NCBI GenBank assembly: GCA_002408385.1 | Contig: DHSB01000251.1 | Span: 19,372-26,599 of the forward strand | DNA: 7,228 nt | Direction: 5' to 3' | Origin: Myxococcales bacterium UBA5297 | GTDB lineage: Bacteria > Myxococcota > Myxococcia > Myxococcales > UBA5297 | Shown here: positions 1 through 6,563 of the stretch, one piece after another | How positions within the stretch are numbered: the first letter of the stretch is position 1 | How the letters are laid out: every line of letters begins with the position of its first letter | Notes under the pieces: generated by a model | The model's input: only the letters and a program-made list of their open reading frames with translations | Database searches by the model: none | What the model was told of the DNA's origin: nothing | Program-made: the position numbers and the translations under genes

Positions 1-105
1 GTGATCCACAGCGAGGCTCACGACACGGGTGGAGCGGAGGGGGCTTCCACAGAGCCCGCGCGTGATCCACAGCGAAGCTCAAGACACGGGTGGAGGGGAG
101 GGGGC
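1..105. repeat. Two-copy 44-bp direct repeat, 61-bp period
   Basis: Bases 1-44 and 62-105 align without gaps and match at 41 of 44 positions; the differences are at offsets 15, 21 and 35. Both copies begin GTGATCCACAGCGA and end in a G-rich run. The 17-base spacer (45-61) contains a third TCCACAG word (46-52), in addition to those at 5-11 and 66-72. The first copy begins at the window edge, so the array may continue to the left. No reading frame here has convincing coding character. It lies beyond the terminator of the efflux operon. The function is unknown; TGATCCACA differs by one base from the classical DnaA box TTATCCACA, but two such words are not enough to call an origin. Confidence 0.85.
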
Positions 106-108
106 GGG
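88..108 (+). other. G-quadruplex-type motif
   Basis: The plus strand carries four G-runs of at least three (88-90, 94-97, 99-103, 106-108), separated by loops of 4, 1 and 1 bases. This fits the usual G3+N1-7 pattern. The motif lies at the end of the second direct-repeat copy. In the first copy a C replaces G at offset 35 and the following bases diverge, so that copy does not meet the pattern. Folding is inferred from the pattern alone. Confidence 0.5.
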
Positions 109-158
109 CCAACGCGGCAGGGACCGCCTCCCCTTTCCCGTCTCTCCCTCGTCGCATG

Positions 159-200
159 AAAAAAAGCGGGCGAGAGCAGCGCCCTGCTGCCCTCGCCCGC
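159..200 (-). terminator. Rho-independent terminator of the efflux operon
   Basis: Read on the minus strand, a GC-rich hairpin is followed directly by seven T residues (A-run at 159-165 on the plus strand). The outer stem pairs 166-174 with 192-200 (nine base pairs, GCGGGCGAG with CTCGCCCGC). An inner five-pair stem joins 175-179 to 184-188 around the four-base loop CGCC, with a three-base bulge at 189-191. It begins 31 bases after the stop codon of the TolC-family gene. There is no T-run on the plus-strand side, so it should act only on the minus-strand transcript. Confidence 0.93.
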
Positions 201-231
201 CTGTCAGTTCCTGCAGCCTTCGGTCGCGCGC

Positions 232-1653
232 CTACTTCGCCGGATCGAACGCGCCGGCGGCCTTCGCCAGCCGCAGCGCGGCGAGCTCGGCGTTGAGCGT
301 CTCGGCGACCACGCCCATCTCGGCCCCGGCGAGCATCGCGCTCGCGTCGGAGACGTCGAGCTGGGTGGCCACGCCCGCGTTGAAGTTGACGCGCACGAGC
401 TGGGTGTTCTCCTGCGCCAGCTTGAGCTGCTCCTCGGCCTTGACCCGGTTCGCCTGCGCGCTCTCGAGGTCGATGATCGACCGCAGCACCTCGTCGCGCG
501 CCTTGAGCTCGGCCGAACGACGCGCGGCCTTGGCCTCGACGATTTTCGAGTCGTGCTCCTTGAGCTCCGCCTCGCGCAGGCCGCCGTCGAACAGGTTCCA
601 GCTCAGCGCGAGCCCCACGTTCCAGCTCGTGCTCTCGCCGGTGAAGCCCTTGACGTTCGCCCACCGATAGGCGCCGGTCAGGAAGAGGTTCGGCAGGTAC
701 TTGGCCAGCGCCCCCTGCTTGCCCTTCTTGGCCAGCTCGATGCTCTTGTTGGCCGCGAGCACGTCGAGCCGCTCGCTGGCGGCCTTGGCCACCAGGTCCT
801 CGGGGCTGCCCTCGGGCGGCGCCGGCGGCTCGGGCGCCTGCACCTCGAAGTTGGCGTCGTCGCGCGACAACAGGGTCGCCAGCGCCACCTTGGCCGAGGC
901 GTAGGAGTTCTCGGCCCGCCGCACGTCCTGCTCGGCGCGGGCGGTGTCGATCTGCGCGCGCACGAGCTGGATCTTGGGGACCGTGCCCGCCTCGAAGCGC
1001 ACCTTCGCGTCGCGCTCGTGGGCCTCGTTGTTGGCGAGCAGCCGCTTCTGCACCGCGACCGTCTCCTTGAGCGTCGCCGCGCCGTAGTAGAGCTGCGCCA
1101 CCGCGAAGAGCAGCTCGCGCCGCGCGTTCTCGACGTTCAGGTCGACCACTTTCTCGGCGAGGTAGGTGCTCTGGATGGCCGGCCAGAGCGCGGGGACGAT
1201 GAGCGCCTGCTGAAGCTGGATCTGGGCGCCGACCTGGTTCTTGCCCTGGATGGTCATGTCCGCGTAGCCGGACGGGAACATGATGTAGGGGCTGGCCGCG
1301 CCCGGCGGGTTCTCGGCCGAAGGCAGCTTGGTCGGGTCGAACGGCGGCCCGCCCGTCGAGTCGTCCGGCATCTGGCGGATGTAGTAGCCGGTCGGCATCT
1401 GGAGCTTGGCCTCGGCGTTGTTGCGCGTGTAGCTGCCGCCCGCGCTGATCTGCGGCAGGTAGTTCGCCCACGCCTTGCGCGAGAGGAGCTGGGCCTGCTC
1501 GAGCCGCGCGCGGGCGACCTGCAGGTCGGGGTTGTTCGCCTGCGCCTCCTGGAGCACCTGCTCCAGGGTGAGCACCTGCGTCAAGGTTGGAGCCGGGGCC
1601 TGGGCTGGGGTCTGGGCGAGGGCAGCCATCAGAATCAGAGCGGGGGCGTTCAT
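232..1653 (-). CDS. TolC-family outer-membrane efflux channel
   Basis: A 473-residue outer-membrane factor, the expected exit duct of a tripartite pump. It would trimerise into an outer-membrane barrel plus a periplasmic alpha-helical tunnel. Residues 1-19 look like a short signal peptide (hydrophobic ALILMAALA, then AQA at 17-19), although the N-region has no Lys or Arg. The mature part shows the TolC two-fold architecture. LTLEQVLQEAQANNPDL (28-44) opens the first repeat and is followed by long Ala/Glu/Gln helices. The second half has the strand-rich NLFLTGAYRW (322-331) and LSWNLFDGG (350-358). Residues 421-435 (RVNFNAGVATQLDVS) match the conserved end of the family. Its ATG overlaps the stop of the RND gene (ATGA) and follows an AGGGGGG ribosome binding site by four bases. 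Length is normal for the family. An unusually long Pro/Gly-rich loop at about 84-137 is described separately. Last gene of the operon. Confidence 0.96.
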   Translation of the reverse strand: MNAPALILMAALAQTPAQAPAPTLTQVLTLEQVLQEAQANNPDLQVARARLEQAQLLSRKAWANYLPQISAGGSYTRNNAEAKLQMPTGYYIRQMPDDSTGGPPFDPTKLPSAENPPGAASPYIMFPSGYADMTIQGKNQVGAQIQLQQALIVPALWPAIQSTYLAEKVVDLNVENARRELLFAVAQLYYGAATLKETVAVQKRLLANNEAHERDAKVRFEAGTVPKIQLVRAQIDTARAEQDVRRAENSYASAKVALATLLSRDDANFEVQAPEPPAPPEGSPEDLVAKAASERLDVLAANKSIELAKKGKQGALAKYLPNLFLTGAYRWANVKGFTGESTSWNVGLALSWNLFDGGLREAELKEHDSKIVEAKAARRSAELKARDEVLRSIIDLESAQANRVKAEEQLKLAQENTQLVRVNFNAGVATQLDVSDASAMLAGAEMGVVAETLNAELAALRLAKAAGAFDPAK

Positions 1654-1664
1654 GCGTCCCCCCT
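1650..1664 (-). promoter_or_regulatory. ATGA overlap and ribosome binding site coupling RND and TolC genes
   Basis: On the minus strand the RND stop TGA (1652-1650) overlaps the TolC-gene start ATG (1653-1651) as ATGA. An AGGGGGG Shine-Dalgarno-like run (1664-1658) lies within the end of the RND gene, four bases before the ATG. This layout is typical of translational coupling. It fixes the TolC-gene start even though the frame stays open far upstream. Confidence 0.85.
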
Positions 1665-4600
1665 GGCCATCGGCTCGCGGTTCGTAGAAACGTTTTGGAC
1701 TGCGGTCACGCTTTCCTCCTCGAGTCGCGGATTGGCCGCCACGATGGCCCCCACCGGCATCCGCATCCTGCTCTTCAGACTGAAACGATCCATCCAGGTG
1801 TAGACCACGGGTACGACGAGCAGCGTCAGGAACGTCGAGGTGATCACGCCGCCGATCACCGCGATGGCCATCCCCACCCGAATCTCCGAGCCTTCGCCGC
1901 GCAGCAGCGCGGCCGGCAGCATGCCCAAGACCATCGCCGCCGAGGTCATCAAGATCGGCCGCAGCCGCGTCGGCCCCGCCTCGAGCAAGGCCTCGGTGAT
2001 CGAGCGCCCCTGCTCGCGCAGCGCGTTGGTCAGGTCGACCAGCAGAATCGAGTTCTTGGTCACCAGCCCCATCAGCAGCACGACGCCGATCATGGTGACG
2101 ATGCTGTTGGGGTGCCCGGACAAGAAGAGCGCGAGCATCGCGCCGACGAGCGCCAACGGCAGGGCGATCATGATGGTGAACGGGTGGATGAACGACTCGA
2201 ACTGCGAGGCGAGCACGAAGTAGATGAAGAGGACCGCGACCAGCAGCGCGAGCAGCATGTCGCCGAGAATCTCGCGCATCGTCTGCGTCTCTCCCAGAAA
2301 GTCGAACCGGTAGCCGGCCGGCGTGTCGATCTTGGCGAGCCCCTGCTCTATCTCCGCCACCGCCTCGCCGAGCGAACGGCCGGCGAGGTTGGCCGAGATG
2401 GTGATCTGGCGCTGGCGGTCGTAGCGCTCGATGGTCGCCGGCCCGCTGCTGCGCTCGATGTCGGCGATCTCCCCGAGGCGCACCAGGCGCGGGCCGCTCA
2501 GCATCGAGGCGAGGGACGCCAGGGTCTGCGTCAGGTCGCCCCCGGCCGCGCCGCCGCCCCGCCGGCCGAGGGTGGCAGGAACGGTCAGCTCGGCGAGCAT
2601 CGACGAGGCGCTGCGGTCCTCGGGGGCGAGCTGCAGGCGCACGTCCCAGTCGCGGCCTTGGTGTCGATACTTGGCGACCACCTCGCCCTCGACCGCCAAG
2701 CGCACCGTCTGGGCGACCACCCCCACCGAGACCCCGAGGTCGGCGGCCCGCGAGCGCTGGACATGGATGCTCGTCTCGGGCTTGCCGGGCCGGTAGCTCG
2801 TGTCGGCGTCCTTGACCCCGGGGGTAGCACGCACCAGCTCGAGCGCCTGGTTGGAGAGCCGCTGCAGCGTCGCGTATTCCTCGCCGCGGATCGACAGGGT
2901 GATCGGGTTGTCCATCCCCGCCTGCTCGAGGAAGGGGATGTCGTTCACCCGCGAGACGAGCGAGGGGATGGTCGCCAGCCTCTGGCGCACGTCCTCCTGG
3001 ATCTCCGACTGGCCCACCGCCCGCTCGTCCTTCTTCGAGGTGTAGACCCGCAGCCGCGCCTCGTTGGCGACCTCGCCCACCCCGGCCACCGAGTAGATGC
3101 GGCGCACCTCGGGGTTCTGGCGGATCAGCGCCTCGGCTTGGCGGACGAGCCCCTCCATCGCGTCGATGGAGGTCTCCGCGGGCGCCTCGAGGTCGACCAT
3201 GAACTCGCCGCGGTCGCCCGAGGGGATGAACTCCAGACCCATCAACGGCACGAGCGCGAGCGAGCCGACCAGGATGAGCACAGCGCCGCCGACCACCTTC
3301 TTCTTGTGGTCGAGCGTCCAGGCGAGCAGGCCGCGGTAGTAGGCGTTCATCGCGTCGAAGCCGCGCACCAAGGGGCCAAAGAAGCGGTGGCGCGCCAGCC
3401 TGTCGTGGTGGCCCGGCTCGATCGGCTTGAAGACCCGGGCCGACAGCATCGGGTCGAGCGTGAAGGAGATGAAGAGCGAGACGAGCACCGCGGCGGCGAC
3501 GGTCAGGCCAAAGGGCCGGAAGAAGGCCCCGGCCATCCCGCCGATGAAGGCCACCGGCACGAAGACGGCGACGATGGTGAAGGTGGTGGCCATCACCGCC
3601 AGGCCGATCTCGTTGGTGCCGTTGCGCGCCGCGGTGACCCGGTCCTCGCCCCGCTCCATGTGGCGGAAGATGCTCTCGCGCACCACCACCGCGTCGTCGA
3701 TGAGCAGGCCAATGGCCAGCGACAGCGCCATCAGCGTCAGCATGTTGAAGGTGAAGCCGAACCACCACATCGCGAAGAAGGTGGTGACCACCGAGGTCGG
3801 CAGCGCCAGCGAGGAGATGAGCGTCGAGCGCCAGTCGAGCATGAAGACGAAGATGACCAGCACCGCCATCAGGCCGCCGAAGACGATGGCCTCGGTGACG
3901 TCGGCGACGTTGCGGCGCACGAAGAGCGAGCCGTCGACGACGCTGGTCACCTCCACGTCGCCGGGCAACTGCGCCTTCAGCTCGTCGATGACCCCGTAGA
4001 CCCCGTCGGCGACCGCGACGGCGTTCGCGCCGCCCGCCTTCTGGATCTCGAAGGTGACCGCGGGCCTGCCGTCGAGCAGCGGGCGCACGCGCACCTCCTT
4101 GAACCCGTCCTCGACCCGGGCCACCTCGCCCAGCCGCACCTGCGAGCCGTTGGCGAGCGAGGCGACGACGACGTTGGAGAGCTCCTCGATCGACCGGAAG
4201 CGCCCCAGGGTGCGCACGTTGAGCTCGGCGCCGCCCTCGGTGATGCGCCCGCCCGGCACGTCCCAGCTATCCTGGCCGAGCTGCTGGCCTATCTGCGCCA
4301 GGCTCAGCCCCAGCGCCTCGAGCCGGGCGCGGTCGACGTAGACGTGCACCTCGCGCTCGAGCCCTCCGAGCACCTCGACGGTGGCGACCCCCTCGACCGC
4401 CTCGAGGCGCGGCTTCATCACCTCGTCGACCAGCCGGCGGGTCTCGGCCGGGCCGCGGTCGGAGGAGACCGCGTAGGTGAGCACCGGGACGACTGTCGGG
4501 TCGTGGCGCTGGACGACCGAATCCTCGACCTCCTTGGGCAGCTTCAGCCGCACCCCGGCGACCTTCTCGCGCACCTCGGTGAGCGCCTTGTCGGCGTCGG

Positions 4601-4895
4601 TGTCGTGCTCGAAGAGGACGATGAGGGTCGAGACCGAGTCGCGCGAGTAGGAGTGCATCTCCTTGACGCCGTTGATCGCGGAGATGGCCTCCTCGAGCTC
4701 CTTGGTGACGAGCTGTTCGACCTCCTCGGGGCCGGCGCCCGGGTAGACGGTGACCACGGTGGCGATGGGCAGGTCGACGTCCGGGAAGAAGTCGACCCCG
4801 AGCGAGGTGGCGCCGATGAGCCCGAGGACCATCAGCGCCACGATGACCATCACCGTGAAGACCGGCCTGCGGATGGCGATGTCGGAGATGAGCAT
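1650..4895 (-). CDS. RND efflux transporter, inner-membrane permease (HAE1/AcrB-like)
   Basis: A 1081-residue proton-driven transporter of the ACR_tran family, the pumping subunit of a tripartite export system. The opening MLISDIAIRRPVFT is the typical family start. The layout is classical: TM1 about 11-30, a large periplasmic loop about 34-330, TM2-6 about 336-483, TM7 about 533-552, a second large loop about 555-875, and TM8-12 about 877-1033. Proton-relay residues are present: the Asp pair D400-D401 in GLLIDDAVVVRES (TM4) and K947 in GLVTKNSILLVD (TM10), equivalent to AcrB D407, D408 and K940. The pump therefore looks functional. It is somewhat longer than AcrB, owing to a Gly-rich insertion (about 775-803) and a polar C-terminal tail (about 1036-1081). 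The ATG was chosen because upstream residues are Arg/Pro-rich shadow sequence; a weak GGGAAG lies five bases before it. It follows the fusion-protein gene by 13 bases. HAE1-type signature residues and the MarR/fusion-protein/TolC context suggest organic substrates; metal export is less likely, and the actual substrate is unknown. Confidence 0.98.
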   Translation of the reverse strand: MLISDIAIRRPVFTVMVIVALMVLGLIGATSLGVDFFPDVDLPIATVVTVYPGAGPEEVEQLVTKELEEAISAINGVKEMHSYSRDSVSTLIVLFEHDTDADKALTEVREKVAGVRLKLPKEVEDSVVQRHDPTVVPVLTYAVSSDRGPAETRRLVDEVMKPRLEAVEGVATVEVLGGLEREVHVYVDRARLEALGLSLAQIGQQLGQDSWDVPGGRITEGGAELNVRTLGRFRSIEELSNVVVASLANGSQVRLGEVARVEDGFKEVRVRPLLDGRPAVTFEIQKAGGANAVAVADGVYGVIDELKAQLPGDVEVTSVVDGSLFVRRNVADVTEAIVFGGLMAVLVIFVFMLDWRSTLISSLALPTSVVTTFFAMWWFGFTFNMLTLMALSLAIGLLIDDAVVVRESIFRHMERGEDRVTAARNGTNEIGLAVMATTFTIVAVFVPVAFIGGMAGAFFRPFGLTVAAAVLVSLFISFTLDPMLSARVFKPIEPGHHDRLARHRFFGPLVRGFDAMNAYYRGLLAWTLDHKKKVVGGAVLILVGSLALVPLMGLEFIPSGDRGEFMVDLEAPAETSIDAMEGLVRQAEALIRQNPEVRRIYSVAGVGEVANEARLRVYTSKKDERAVGQSEIQEDVRQRLATIPSLVSRVNDIPFLEQAGMDNPITLSIRGEEYATLQRLSNQALELVRATPGVKDADTSYRPGKPETSIHVQRSRAADLGVSVGVVAQTVRLAVEGEVVAKYRHQGRDWDVRLQLAPEDRSASSMLAELTVPATLGRRGGGAAGGDLTQTLASLASMLSGPRLVRLGEIADIERSSGPATIERYDRQRQITISANLAGRSLGEAVAEIEQGLAKIDTPAGYRFDFLGETQTMREILGDMLLALLVAVLFIYFVLASQFESFIHPFTIMIALPLALVGAMLALFLSGHPNSIVTMIGVVLLMGLVTKNSILLVDLTNALREQGRSITEALLEAGPTRLRPILMTSAAMVLGMLPAALLRGEGSEIRVGMAIAVIGGVITSTFLTLLVVPVVYTWMDRFSLKSRMRMPVGAIVAANPRLEEESVTAVQNVSTNREPMARGDA

Positions 4896-4908
4896 CTCGG
4901 CTTCCCGC

Positions 4909-6033
4909 CTAGTTTGAGGTCCGCGCGGCCGGGCCGGCCGCCTCTCGGGCGACCTTGACCGAGGCGCCGTCGGCGAGGCCGGCCAGGCCGCTGACCGCGA
5001 CCTCGTCGCCCTCGGCAAGGCCGGCGAGCACGGCGACCTGGCCGTCGTCCTCCGGCCCGAGCTTGGGCCTGAGGAGCTGCGCGAGCCCGTCGCGCACCCG
5101 GTAGACCACCGCGCCGCCGGGGGCCCGATAGACGGCCGCTGCCGGAACCGCCAGGGTCCCCTCCAGCTTCCCGACCGTCACCTGCGCGCGGGCGAACATG
5201 TTGGGCAGCAGGCGGCCGCTGGCGTTGTCGATCTCGATCTCGATGCTCGCGCGGCGGCTGAGCGAGTCGAGCGAGGGGGCGAGGATGCTCACCGTGCCCG
5301 GGAAGCTCTCGCCGGGCAGGGCGTCGACGGCGATCGAAGCGGGGGCGCCCTTCTGCAGCCGGGCGAAGGAGGCGGCGTCGACCGCGGCCTCGAGCTTGAG
5401 CCGCGCGGTGTCCTGGAGGGTGACGACGACCGACTGCTGGCCGATCATCGCCCCCGGGCTGACCGGGCGGCGCACGACCGTGCCGGCGATGGGGGCGGTG
5501 AGGGTCGCGTTGGAGACCGCCTGCTGGGCGAGCCCGGCGGCGGCCTCGGCCTGGGCGAGCTGCGCCTGGGCGAGGGCGAGCCTGATCTCGACCCCGTCGA
5601 GCATCGCCTTGGTGGCCGAGCCGCCCTTGAACAGCTCGGCGACCCGGTCGTGCTCGAGCTGCGCGCCGGCGACCCCGGCCTTGCCGACCTCGACCGCGGC
5701 GAGCGCGGCCTTGGCCTGCCAGGCGATCTCCTTGTGCTCGACCACCGCGAGCAGTTGCCCGGCCTTCACCTTGTCGCCGACCTGGACCTCGAGCCGCTCG
5801 ATACGCCCGCCGAGCTTCGGGTAGACGTCGACCTCGTTGAGCGGGCGGATGCTGCCGTTGAAGGCGAGCTTCTCGGCCAGGTCGGCCCGGTGCACCTTGC
5901 CAGTGCGCACGAGCACCACCTCGTCGCTGCCCTCGTGCGGCTTGCGGCGCGCTTCGAGGACCTGAGCCACGCGCCAGCCGACCAGGCCGAGCAGCGCCAG
6001 GCCGATGAGGCCCCAGACGACCCCGCCTTTCAT
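4909..6033 (-). CDS. RND efflux periplasmic adaptor (membrane fusion protein, HlyD/AcrA-like)
   Basis: A 374-residue adaptor that would bridge the RND transporter and the TolC-type channel in the periplasm. The N-terminus has a single hydrophobic segment (about 5-19) followed by Arg/Lys-rich residues. There is no lipobox Cys, so it is probably anchored by an uncleaved helix rather than by lipid. The first half of a biotinyl-lipoyl domain is at about 70-99 (GGRIERLEVQVGDKVKAGQ, 75-93), followed by an Ala/Gln/Glu-rich helical hairpin at about 100-175. The second lipoyl half contains LTAPIAGTVVRRPVSPG (178-194). Beta-barrel and membrane-proximal domains follow, including LPNMFARAQV (276-285), a motif seen in many adaptors, and EGDEVAVSGL (341-350) near the end. 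Length is normal. The hairpin is short, as in adaptors that pair with RND pumps. The start ATG overlaps the marR stop (ATGA) and has an AAGGAG site five bases upstream. The gene ends 13 bases before the RND gene. Confidence 0.96.
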   Translation of the reverse strand: MKGGVVWGLIGLALLGLVGWRVAQVLEARRKPHEGSDEVVLVRTGKVHRADLAEKLAFNGSIRPLNEVDVYPKLGGRIERLEVQVGDKVKAGQLLAVVEHKEIAWQAKAALAAVEVGKAGVAGAQLEHDRVAELFKGGSATKAMLDGVEIRLALAQAQLAQAEAAAGLAQQAVSNATLTAPIAGTVVRRPVSPGAMIGQQSVVVTLQDTARLKLEAAVDAASFARLQKGAPASIAVDALPGESFPGTVSILAPSLDSLSRRASIEIEIDNASGRLLPNMFARAQVTVGKLEGTLAVPAAAVYRAPGGAVVYRVRDGLAQLLRPKLGPEDDGQVAVLAGLAEGDEVAVSGLAGLADGASVKVAREAAGPAARTSN

Positions 6034-6044
6034 GAAGGCTCCTT
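6030..6044 (-). promoter_or_regulatory. ATGA overlap and strong ribosome binding site for the adaptor gene
   Basis: The marR stop TGA (6032-6030) overlaps the adaptor ATG (6033-6031). A consensus-like AAGGAG (6044-6039) sits five bases before the ATG, inside the last codons of marR. This decides the adaptor start and suggests that regulator and pump are translated as one coupled unit. Confidence 0.88.
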
Positions 6045-6524
6045 GCCGCTCGCGCGGCTCTCGAATGCGCCCTTGGCCAGCTTGGCGTGGACCTTCTCGA
6101 GGATGCGAAAGACCGCCTCGTGCTCCTCCTCGTCGAGCAGCTCGAAGAAGTGCTCGAGGCGCACCGAGAGATGCTGGTGGAACTCGCGGAAGATCTTGGT
6201 GCCCTTGCGGCTGATACGCGCCCGGATGATTCGCCGGTCCTTCTCGTCGCGCTCGCGCTGGCAGAGCGCGGCGCGCTCGAGCCTGTCGACCAGCCCGGTG
6301 ATGGTCTTCTCGCTGATGCAGAGCCGGCGGGCGAGCTGGCCCATGGTGAGCGGCCCGTCATGGCCGATCCACATCAGCGCGTGGAGCTGGGACGGGGTCA
6401 TGCCCATGGTCTCGAAGTCGCCGACCAGCGGATCGCGCGCGCCGTAGTGGCGGGCGATGCCGAGCAGGAGCTGCTCGAGCCGTACGACCGGGCTTGCACT
6501 TCCTCGGGAGGAGATATTCCGCAT
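6030..6524 (-). CDS. MarR-family transcriptional regulator
   Basis: A 164-residue winged-helix regulator, the likely local repressor of the pump operon. From family knowledge it should be a dimer that binds a palindromic operator and is released by a small ligand. The N-terminal helix (about 13-28, VVRLEQLLLGIARHYG) belongs to the dimer interface. MTPSQLHALMWIG (42-54) and LTMGQLARRLCI (59-70) lead into the recognition helix SEKTITGLVDRLERAAL (71-87). The wing is DEKDRRIIRARISRKG (93-108), with the family's conserved Asp/Arg pattern. The C-terminal helices (about 112-152) complete the dimerisation domain. Two Cys residues (69 and 88) flank the recognition helix. The ATG at 6524 was chosen over an in-frame TTG at 6563, because that TTG is the first half of a consensus -35 box. 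No Shine-Dalgarno sequence precedes the chosen ATG. First gene of the operon, divergent from the DUF2267 gene. Confidence 0.93.
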   Translation of the reverse strand: MRNISSRGSASPVVRLEQLLLGIARHYGARDPLVGDFETMGMTPSQLHALMWIGHDGPLTMGQLARRLCISEKTITGLVDRLERAALCQRERDEKDRRIIRARISRKGTKIFREFHQHLSVRLEHFFELLDEEEHEAVFRILEKVHAKLAKGAFESRASGKEPS

Positions 6525-6545
6525 CGCGGAAGGTCGTATATTCCG
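6514..6545. repeat. Direct repeat ATATTCCG in the control region
   Basis: ATATTCCG occurs at 6514-6521 and again at 6538-6545, 24 bases apart from start to start. The first copy runs into the left arm of the start-site palindrome. The second overlaps the -10 box of the minus-strand promoter and sits in an imperfect palindrome TCGTATATTCCGA (6534-6546). The shared half-site and spacing of just over two helical turns would suit two regulator dimers on one face of the DNA. It also contains TATATT (6537-6542), a possible plus-strand -10, though I see no good -35 to go with it. Confidence 0.45.
6517..6531. promoter_or_regulatory. Perfect palindrome over the marR start, candidate MarR operator
   Basis: TTCCGC-ATC-GCGGAA is a perfect six-base inverted repeat with a three-base centre. 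It covers the predicted transcription start (about 6528) and the ATG (6524-6522) of marR. MarR proteins commonly bind palindromes of about this size at their own promoter, so occupancy here would block initiation. Binding is inferred from position and symmetry. It could instead be a start-region RNA hairpin. Confidence 0.5.
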
Positions 6546-6563
6546 AGGATCAGTGCCTGTCAA
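6535..6563 (-). promoter_or_regulatory. Sigma70-type promoter of the marR-efflux operon
   Basis: On the minus strand a perfect -35 TTGACA (6563-6558) is followed by a 17-base spacer (6557-6541) and a -10 TATACG (6540-6535), which matches TATAAT at four of six bases including the first four. The predicted start of transcription is about 6528, only a few bases before the marR ATG at 6524. The box match and ideal spacing stand out in such GC-rich DNA. Confidence 0.75.

Noticed and set aside
1..105. CRISPR array
   Set aside because: There are only two copies, with a 17-base spacer that is too short, G-rich repeat ends, and no cas gene nearby.
1..105. Chromosome or plasmid replication origin
   Set aside because: The DnaA-like words are imperfect and few, there is no AT-rich unwinding region, and no replication gene is present in the window.
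29..670. Plus-strand open frame starting in the left repeats
   Set aside because: It is Ser/Ala/Arg-rich, runs through the terminator hairpin and then antisense to the TolC-family gene; there is no convincing ribosome binding site or domain.
553..1803. Plus-strand open frame of 416 codons antisense to the TolC-family gene
   Set aside because: Leu/Arg/Val/Gly-rich shadow with no recognisable domain; composition fits a reverse reading of the real gene.
1654..3768. Upstream extension of the TolC-gene frame through the RND gene, suggesting a giant protein or fusion
   Set aside because: The added part is low-complexity Arg/Gly/Ala shadow of the RND gene in another frame. The ATGA overlap, ribosome binding site and signal-peptide-like start fix the real start at 1653.
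1587..4958. Plus-strand open frame of 1123 codons opposite the whole RND gene
   Set aside because: The translation is dominated by His, Arg, Asp, Gly and Gln with no domain, as expected from the antisense of a GC-rich gene with biased third positions. The opposite strand encodes an unmistakable RND transporter.
4850..6361. Minus-strand 503-codon frame overlapping the adaptor and marR genes
   Set aside because: Arg/Gly/Ala-rich sequence in a different frame from two clearly recognised genes.
6525..6563. TTG at 6563 as the marR start (177 residues)
   Set aside because: That TTG is part of a consensus -35 box, the extra residues match nothing expected of MarR proteins, and there is no ribosome binding site before it. 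It is not fully excluded if transcription starts further upstream.
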